From the NCBI GenBank assembly GCA_030696775.1, contig JAUYRN010000032.1, positions 17,973 to 81,972 of the forward strand: a DNA stretch of 64,000 bases. Reading direction: 5' to 3'. The position numbers and the translations under genes are program-made. Positions 59,895 to 64,000 of this stretch are shown piece by piece; within the stretch, counting starts at the first letter, position 1; every line of letters begins with the position of its first letter. A model generated the notes under the pieces. The model worked only from the letters and a program-made list of their open reading frames with translations. It made no database searches and was not told the DNA's origin. Source of the stretch: Sulfuricurvum sp. (GTDB taxonomy: Bacteria > Campylobacterota > Campylobacteria > Campylobacterales > Sulfurimonadaceae).

Positions 59895-61211
59895 ATGGCT
59901 CAAAGAGCGATTCGTGAATACGACGGTAAAGCAATTTTCTCAAAGCATTGGGAAAAATACTTCAGCGGTTTCCATTATGGTTTTAAATCGGTAATGGTCA
60001 CTAACGGTGATGAGCTTCGTGCAAAAGCACAAGAACATGGTTTTGAATGGTTGAAACAAGAAGCATTGGTTGCAAAACCGGACATGCTTTTTGGTAAACG
60101 GGGTAAAAATGACTTAGTTTTGTTTCGAACCAACAAACCGGGTGATGTCACTCTTGAAGAAGCTGCAACGTGGATTGATGCGAAAATCGCTAATGAGACT
60201 ATTCTTCTTTCAGGACAAAAAGGGACATTGACGCACTTTATCATTGAACCGTTTACTCCTCACTCTCAAGATCAAGAATATTACATTTCAGCAACCACGG
60301 TTGGTGAAGACGATGTCCTTTATCTATCTGCTGAGGGCGGAATGGAAGTAGAAGAAGGATGGGAAGAAAAAGTCAATGAAGTGACTATTCCTATTACTAT
60401 GGATGATGCTTCTATCGCTCACTTGATCCGTGCAAACGTTCCTGCTGGAATTCCTACGGAAAATAAAGAGCGTTTTATTACATTTGCAGAACAATTCTAC
60501 AAATTTTATCGTGATCAAAACTTCGCATACCTAGAAATTAATCCAATCGTTATGGTTGGAAATGATATGCACATTCTTGACCTCGTTGCACGTCTTGACG
60601 ATACCGCAGGATTTATGATGGCGGATGCATGGTGCGGAGCTGAGTTCCCAACAGCGTTTGGTATGGAAGATCAATCTCCGGAAGAAAAAGCAATTGCTGA
60701 AGCAGACTCAAAATCGGGTGCTTCATTGAAACTTACTATCCTTAACCCAATGGGTCGTATTTGGACGATGGTTGCGGGCGGCGGTGCATCGGTTGTTTAT
60801 GCCGATACGATTGCTGATTTATCAGGAAATGTTGCTGATCTTGCCAACTACGGTGAATATTCAGGTGGACCAACTACGGGTGAAACCAAGTTTTATGCTG
60901 AAACTGTTCTTGATTTGATGACTCGTCATAAAGATCCAAAAGGTCGTGACAAAATCCTCATCATTGGTGGAGCAATTGCGAACTTTACAGACGTTGCCAA
61001 AACCTTTACCGGTATTATCCAAGCGTTTGAAACGTATGCAGAACGTATGAAAGCACACAATACACGTATCTATGTACGCCGTGGCGGACCAAACTATGAA
61101 AAAGGTTTGAAGGATATTAAAGAGGCAGCAGACCGTTTGGGTCTTTATATCGAAGTTTATGGGCCAGAAACGCATGTCACTGACATCGTCCGTATGGCTC
61201 TTGAGAAGTAA
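59895..61211 (+). CDS. aclB: ATP citrate lyase small subunit AclB
   Basis: One of two subunits of ATP citrate lyase, which splits citrate to acetyl-CoA and oxaloacetate and is the key enzyme of the reductive TCA cycle. The 438-residue protein is the ATP-grasp/succinyl-CoA-synthetase-beta-like part: AYLEINPIVMVGNDMHILDLVARLDD, GGGASVVYADTIADL, and YGEYSGGPTTGET. It starts MAQRAIREYDGK as in Sulfurimonas-type enzymes. The next gene encodes the large subunit after ten bases. Confidence 0.95.
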   Translation: MAQRAIREYDGKAIFSKHWEKYFSGFHYGFKSVMVTNGDELRAKAQEHGFEWLKQEALVAKPDMLFGKRGKNDLVLFRTNKPGDVTLEEAATWIDAKIANETILLSGQKGTLTHFIIEPFTPHSQDQEYYISATTVGEDDVLYLSAEGGMEVEEGWEEKVNEVTIPITMDDASIAHLIRANVPAGIPTENKERFITFAEQFYKFYRDQNFAYLEINPIVMVGNDMHILDLVARLDDTAGFMMADAWCGAEFPTAFGMEDQSPEEKAIAEADSKSGASLKLTILNPMGRIWTMVAGGGASVVYADTIADLSGNVADLANYGEYSGGPTTGETKFYAETVLDLMTRHKDPKGRDKILIIGGAIANFTDVAKTFTGIIQAFETYAERMKAHNTRIYVRRGGPNYEKGLKDIKEAADRLGLYIEVYGPETHVTDIVRMALEK

Positions 61212-61221
61212 GGAGAAAAAT

Positions 61222-63039
61222 ATGGGTGCTTTATTTACCAAAGATACACAAGCGATTTTTTGGAACAACAACGCAAGCGCAATTCAACGCATGTTGGATT
61301 ATGACTATGTTATCAATCGCGTAAAACCTTCTGTTGCTGCAATCGTTGCACCAACTTCAGGTAATAAATTTGAGAAATTTTTCTATGGTGCTGATGAGAT
61401 TATGGTTCCAGTTTTCCGTAACACGGCAGAAGCTGCTGCAGCGTTTCCAAAAGCAGATGTTTTATTGAACTTTGCTTCATTTCGTACTGCGTACGATGTA
61501 ACAATGGAAGCAATCACTATCAAAGGTCAATTCAAAACCGTGATGGTAACTGCTGAGGGTATCCCTGAGCGTCTTGCACGTAAAATGAACCAAGCAGCGC
61601 GTGATGCAGGTGTTGTTGTTATCGGACCTGCAACGGTCGGCGGTATCGCACCGGGCGGATTTAAAATCGCTAATGTCGGTGGAACAATCGAAAACATCAT
61701 CAACTCTAAGCTTCACCGCGCAGGTTCATGTGGACTCGTTACCCGTTCAGGCGGTTTGTTTAATGAACTTTCAAACATCATCGCTATCAATGCTGATGGT
61801 ATAGCCGAGGGTGTAGCGATAGGTGGAGACCGTTTTGTTGGATCTGTATTCATCGATAATCTTCTTCGTATGGAGAGCAATCCAGAGGTTAAATACATGG
61901 TATTGTTAGGCGAAGTAGGGGGTACTGAAGAATACAAAGTAATCGAAGCGGTCAAATCAGGTTTGATCAAAAAACCGATTATCGCATGGTGTATCGGTAC
62001 GATTGCAAAACATTTCAGTTCAGGTGTTCAATTCGGTCACGCAGGTGCTAGCGCAAATGCAGATGCAGAAACAGCGGCATTTAAAAATACTGCTATGGCG
62101 GAAGCCGGAATGTTTGTTCCTGCAAGCTTCAATGACCTACCAAAAACAATTGCAGATGTTTACACAAAACTTCGTAATGAAGGTATCGTCACAGAAATCA
62201 TTGAGCCTGAATTGAAAACGGTTCCAAAAGTACGTCGTAAAAAAGAGTTCATTTGTACTATTTCTGATGATCGTGGTGATGAAGCAACCTACGCTGGTTA
62301 CCCAATCAGCTCTGTTGCAACTCCGGAAACCGGATTTGGAATCGGTGATGTTATCTCTCTTCTTTGGTTCAAAAAACGTTATCCGAAATGGGCAACAGAT
62401 TATCTTGAAACCGTTATCAAGACTGTAGCCGATCACGGCCCTGCTGTTTCAGGTGCGCATAATGCAAAAGTCACTGCTCGTGCAGGAAAAGACGTTATCA
62501 GTTCACTCGTAACAGGACTTTTGACTATCGGACCACGTTTTGGCGGTGCGATCGATGATGCGGCACGTTATTTTAAATATGCAAATGATCGTGGTATGAC
62601 TCCGGCTGAGTTTATTGATTACATGAAAAAAGAAGGAAAAACGATTTCTGGTATCGGTCATCGTATCAAATCAGTTCGTAATCCAGATCTTCGTGTATCG
62701 GGATTGAAAAAATACGCTGCAGAGCACTTTCCGGCAACTCCATTGCTTGATTTCGCTCTTGAAGTAGAAAAATTGACAACGTCTAAAAAAGACAACCTTA
62801 TCTTGAACGTTGACGGTACTATCGGTATCTTGATGGTTGATATGTGGCGCGCACTTGGTTACTCTGAATCTGACATTGACGGCTTCATCGAAGCTGGTGC
62901 TCTAAACGCATTCTTCGTAGTAGGTCGCTCTATCGGTTTCATCGGTCATATCTTAGATGAAAAACGTCTTGGAATGCCTATGTATCGTCACCCAACAGAC
63001 GATATTCTGTACAACGTCGAAATGGCAGACGAAATTTAA
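61222..63039 (+). CDS. aclA: ATP citrate lyase large subunit AclA
   Basis: Catalytic 605-residue subunit with the phosphohistidine and citryl-CoA-cleaving parts. The CoA-ligase half contains GPATVGGIAPG, ITRSGGLFNEL-like VTRSGGLFNEL, and the active His in FGHAGASANADAE. The C-terminal citrate-synthase-like half has GIGHRIKSVRNPDLRV, LNVDGTIGILMVDM and GHILDEKRLGMPMYRHP. I use the ATG at 61222 behind AGGAG; an in-frame start 63 bases upstream lies inside aclB and lacks homology. Confidence 0.96.
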   Translation: MGALFTKDTQAIFWNNNASAIQRMLDYDYVINRVKPSVAAIVAPTSGNKFEKFFYGADEIMVPVFRNTAEAAAAFPKADVLLNFASFRTAYDVTMEAITIKGQFKTVMVTAEGIPERLARKMNQAARDAGVVVIGPATVGGIAPGGFKIANVGGTIENIINSKLHRAGSCGLVTRSGGLFNELSNIIAINADGIAEGVAIGGDRFVGSVFIDNLLRMESNPEVKYMVLLGEVGGTEEYKVIEAVKSGLIKKPIIAWCIGTIAKHFSSGVQFGHAGASANADAETAAFKNTAMAEAGMFVPASFNDLPKTIADVYTKLRNEGIVTEIIEPELKTVPKVRRKKEFICTISDDRGDEATYAGYPISSVATPETGFGIGDVISLLWFKKRYPKWATDYLETVIKTVADHGPAVSGAHNAKVTARAGKDVISSLVTGLLTIGPRFGGAIDDAARYFKYANDRGMTPAEFIDYMKKEGKTISGIGHRIKSVRNPDLRVSGLKKYAAEHFPATPLLDFALEVEKLTTSKKDNLILNVDGTIGILMVDMWRALGYSESDIDGFIEAGALNAFFVVGRSIGFIGHILDEKRLGMPMYRHPTDDILYNVEMADEI

Positions 63040-63056
63040 TTTTACCATTTTCGTCA

Positions 63057-63073
63057 TTCCCGCGTCGCGGGAA
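63057..63073 (+). terminator. GC-rich hairpin after aclBA
   Basis: TTCCCGC and GCGGGAA form a perfect 7-bp stem with a 3-base loop, 18 bases after the aclA stop. A pyrimidine-rich but not pure U stretch follows. Likely terminator; similar CCCGC/GCGGG stems occur after the PEB4-like gene. Confidence 0.55.
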
Positions 63074-63159
63074 CCCATTCTCTTTTCTCTTTCCCTCTTT
63101 TTATAAATACTTTTGTTATAATCATCACTAATATAATTATGGTTTATTGGTGAATTAAT

Positions 63160-63792
63160 ATGAAACGCTTTGCCTTTACGATGCTAGAACTTGTTTTTGT
63201 TATTATAGTAATAGGTATATTGGCTGTCCTAGCGATGCCAAACTTCAATCGTCATCCATTACAAGAAGCAGCGGAACAAGTTGCTGGTCATATTCGTTAT
63301 ACACAGCATTTGGCTATGGTGGATGATAAATTTGATGCTAATGATGCAGCATATTATATGAAGAGATGGCAAATTCGTTTTCGAAAAAATAGTAATACTC
63401 TATACTATGCAGTTTATTCAGATAAAAATCAAGATCGCAATGTTAATTGCAATGTAACTTTTTGTGATGAGCCAGCAATTGATCCTTTGACAAAAAAACC
63501 ACTTTATTATTTAGCATCACGTGAAAATAAAAATATGATACTATCGAAGCAGTTTGGAATTACTAGTATTAACGTATCATGTGATGTAGCTGATTCTTCA
63601 TTATATACAAATAGCTTGGGTGTTATTGCTTTTGATAATTTAGGAAGACCTTATAATGGAATTGGAAATAATACAGTTGGTCCATACAATTTTCTATTAT
63701 CTACACCTTGTATCATGACTTTGACTCATCCTGATGGGAATGCTATTATTACAATTCATCCTGAAACTGGCTATGTTTCAGTTGGATATTAA
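63160..63792 (+). CDS. Type II secretion / type IV pilus pseudopilin (GspH/FimT-like)
   Basis: A 210-residue prepilin-like protein. The N-terminus MKRFAFTMLELVFVIIVIGI is a class III signal: a short basic leader, cleavage before a Phe or Thr, Glu at position 5 of the mature part, then a hydrophobic helix. The remaining globular domain has three spaced cysteines (NCNVTFCDEP, VSCDVAD, TPCIMT). Lone pseudopilin genes of this type are common in the phylum. No assembly genes are near. A typical ribosome site is not evident. Confidence 0.8.
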   Translation: MKRFAFTMLELVFVIIVIGILAVLAMPNFNRHPLQEAAEQVAGHIRYTQHLAMVDDKFDANDAAYYMKRWQIRFRKNSNTLYYAVYSDKNQDRNVNCNVTFCDEPAIDPLTKKPLYYLASRENKNMILSKQFGITSINVSCDVADSSLYTNSLGVIAFDNLGRPYNGIGNNTVGPYNFLLSTPCIMTLTHPDGNAIITIHPETGYVSVGY

Positions 63793-63841
63793 AGAAAAAC
63801 CTACTATTTTTCAAGTAAGAGCTAATTCTTTTCATTTACTC

Positions 63842-63870
63842 TTGACATTTACTTCTAAATCCCCTATAAT
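63842..63870 (+). promoter_or_regulatory. Consensus sigma-70 promoter, probably of an rRNA operon
   Basis: TTGACA (63842-63847) and TATAAT (63865-63870) are exact consensus hexamers with the ideal 17-base spacer. It is the only full -35/-10 consensus promoter I noticed in the window; others rest on the -10 alone. The strength fits a stable RNA promoter. Confidence 0.75.
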
Positions 63871-63877
63871 TCCCGTC

Positions 63878-64000
63878 CACAAACACTGGGAAGCCATTAA
63901 AAGCCAACTAGATTTGAGTTTGAGATCATTGAAAACTAAGCAGAAGTGACGGTCAGGCGAATGCTTGAAACCGACATTTCTAATAATGTCAAAAACAATA
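63878..64000 (+). other. Leader of a probable rRNA operon, truncated by the window end
   Basis: Downstream of the strong promoter there is no reading frame but a boxA-like GATCATTGAAAACT (63924-63937) as found in rRNA leaders, then a GACATT/AATGTC stem (63973-63990). The sequence style matches campylobacterotal 16S rRNA leaders as I remember them; the 16S gene itself would start after base 64000. Inference from pattern only. Confidence 0.65.

Noticed and set aside
63734..63949. Open frame overlapping the pseudopilin end and the rRNA promoter
   Set aside because: It overlaps a better gene, runs through the TTGACA/TATAAT promoter and boxA, and has no recognisable protein features.
1..64000. 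CRISPR array, prophage or insertion sequence
   Set aside because: No regularly spaced direct repeats, transposase, integrase or phage structural genes were seen.

Overview
The window looks like the chromosome of a chemolithoautotrophic campylobacterotal (epsilonproteobacterial) bacterium of the Sulfuricurvum/Sulfurimonas kind; the genus is inferred, not proven. The pointers are aclBA (ATP citrate lyase, the marker of the reductive TCA cycle), an NrfD-type molybdopterin oxidoreductase operon of the polysulfide/sulfite/thiosulfate family, the futalosine menaquinone gene mqnE, a fused ispDF, a PEB4-like parvulin next to a class II aldolase gene, campylobacterotal-type motAB, low G+C, and promoters resting mainly on TATAAT-like -10 boxes. 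I see no phage, insertion sequence, CRISPR array or tRNA gene.

Layout. 1-2723: end of a cation/proton antiporter gene, then motAB. 2724-7300 (minus strand): cyclophilin, a NERD/superfamily-1 helicase-like protein, HU, a coupled pair of small genes, and a coupled pair made of a nucleotidyl-cyclase-like protein and a coiled-coil HTH protein. 7440-18372: pyruvate kinase, a 250-base non-coding stretch with two strong RNA folds, cmoA, a small lipoprotein with nth, two tandem hybrid histidine kinases, PEB4-like isomerase, convergent fba, and an M23 peptidase. 18417-22293: a chemoreceptor with a c-type haem motif, aroK, a thioredoxin-like protein and hisD. 22497-30171: a tightly coupled seven-gene molybdoenzyme operon that ends in a catalytically dead shikimate-dehydrogenase-like domain and an unknown protein.

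30184-42512 (mostly minus strand) is a potassium/pH region with visibly higher G+C over most of its length: an antiporter fused to a histidine kinase with its own KdpE-like regulator, a brnTA toxin-antitoxin pair, a PsiE-like membrane protein, the complete kdpFABCDE set (kdpF is a 33-residue gene), and pgpA. 42521-45694 (minus): a divergent ATP-sulfurylase-like protein, a pseudo-receiver regulator and ispDF. 45928-52482: thiC, an Mrp/ApbC carrier lacking its usual CxxC, and two convergent diguanylate cyclases sharing a periplasmic CxxCH sensor and a cysteine-rich cytoplasmic sensor. 52577-58622: glmS and glnD, divergent from mqnE and a trpG/pabA-type amidotransferase. 58619-63792: a GT-C-like membrane protein, aclBA and a pseudopilin. 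The last 160 bases are a consensus promoter and leader typical of an rRNA operon, with 16S rRNA expected just beyond the edge.

The genes describe a cell that fixes CO2 by the reductive TCA cycle, respires or oxidises sulfur compounds through a membrane molybdoenzyme and menaquinone, and invests heavily in redox and ion sensing: three receptors with covalent-haem motifs, two Kdp-type regulatory systems and two soluble hybrid kinases. The observations most worth testing are the antiporter-kinase fusion, the AroE-like pseudoenzyme in the molybdoenzyme operon, the degenerate ATP sulfurylase beside a degenerate receiver, the haem plus four-cysteine diguanylate cyclases, and the pseudoknot-forming region before cmoA.
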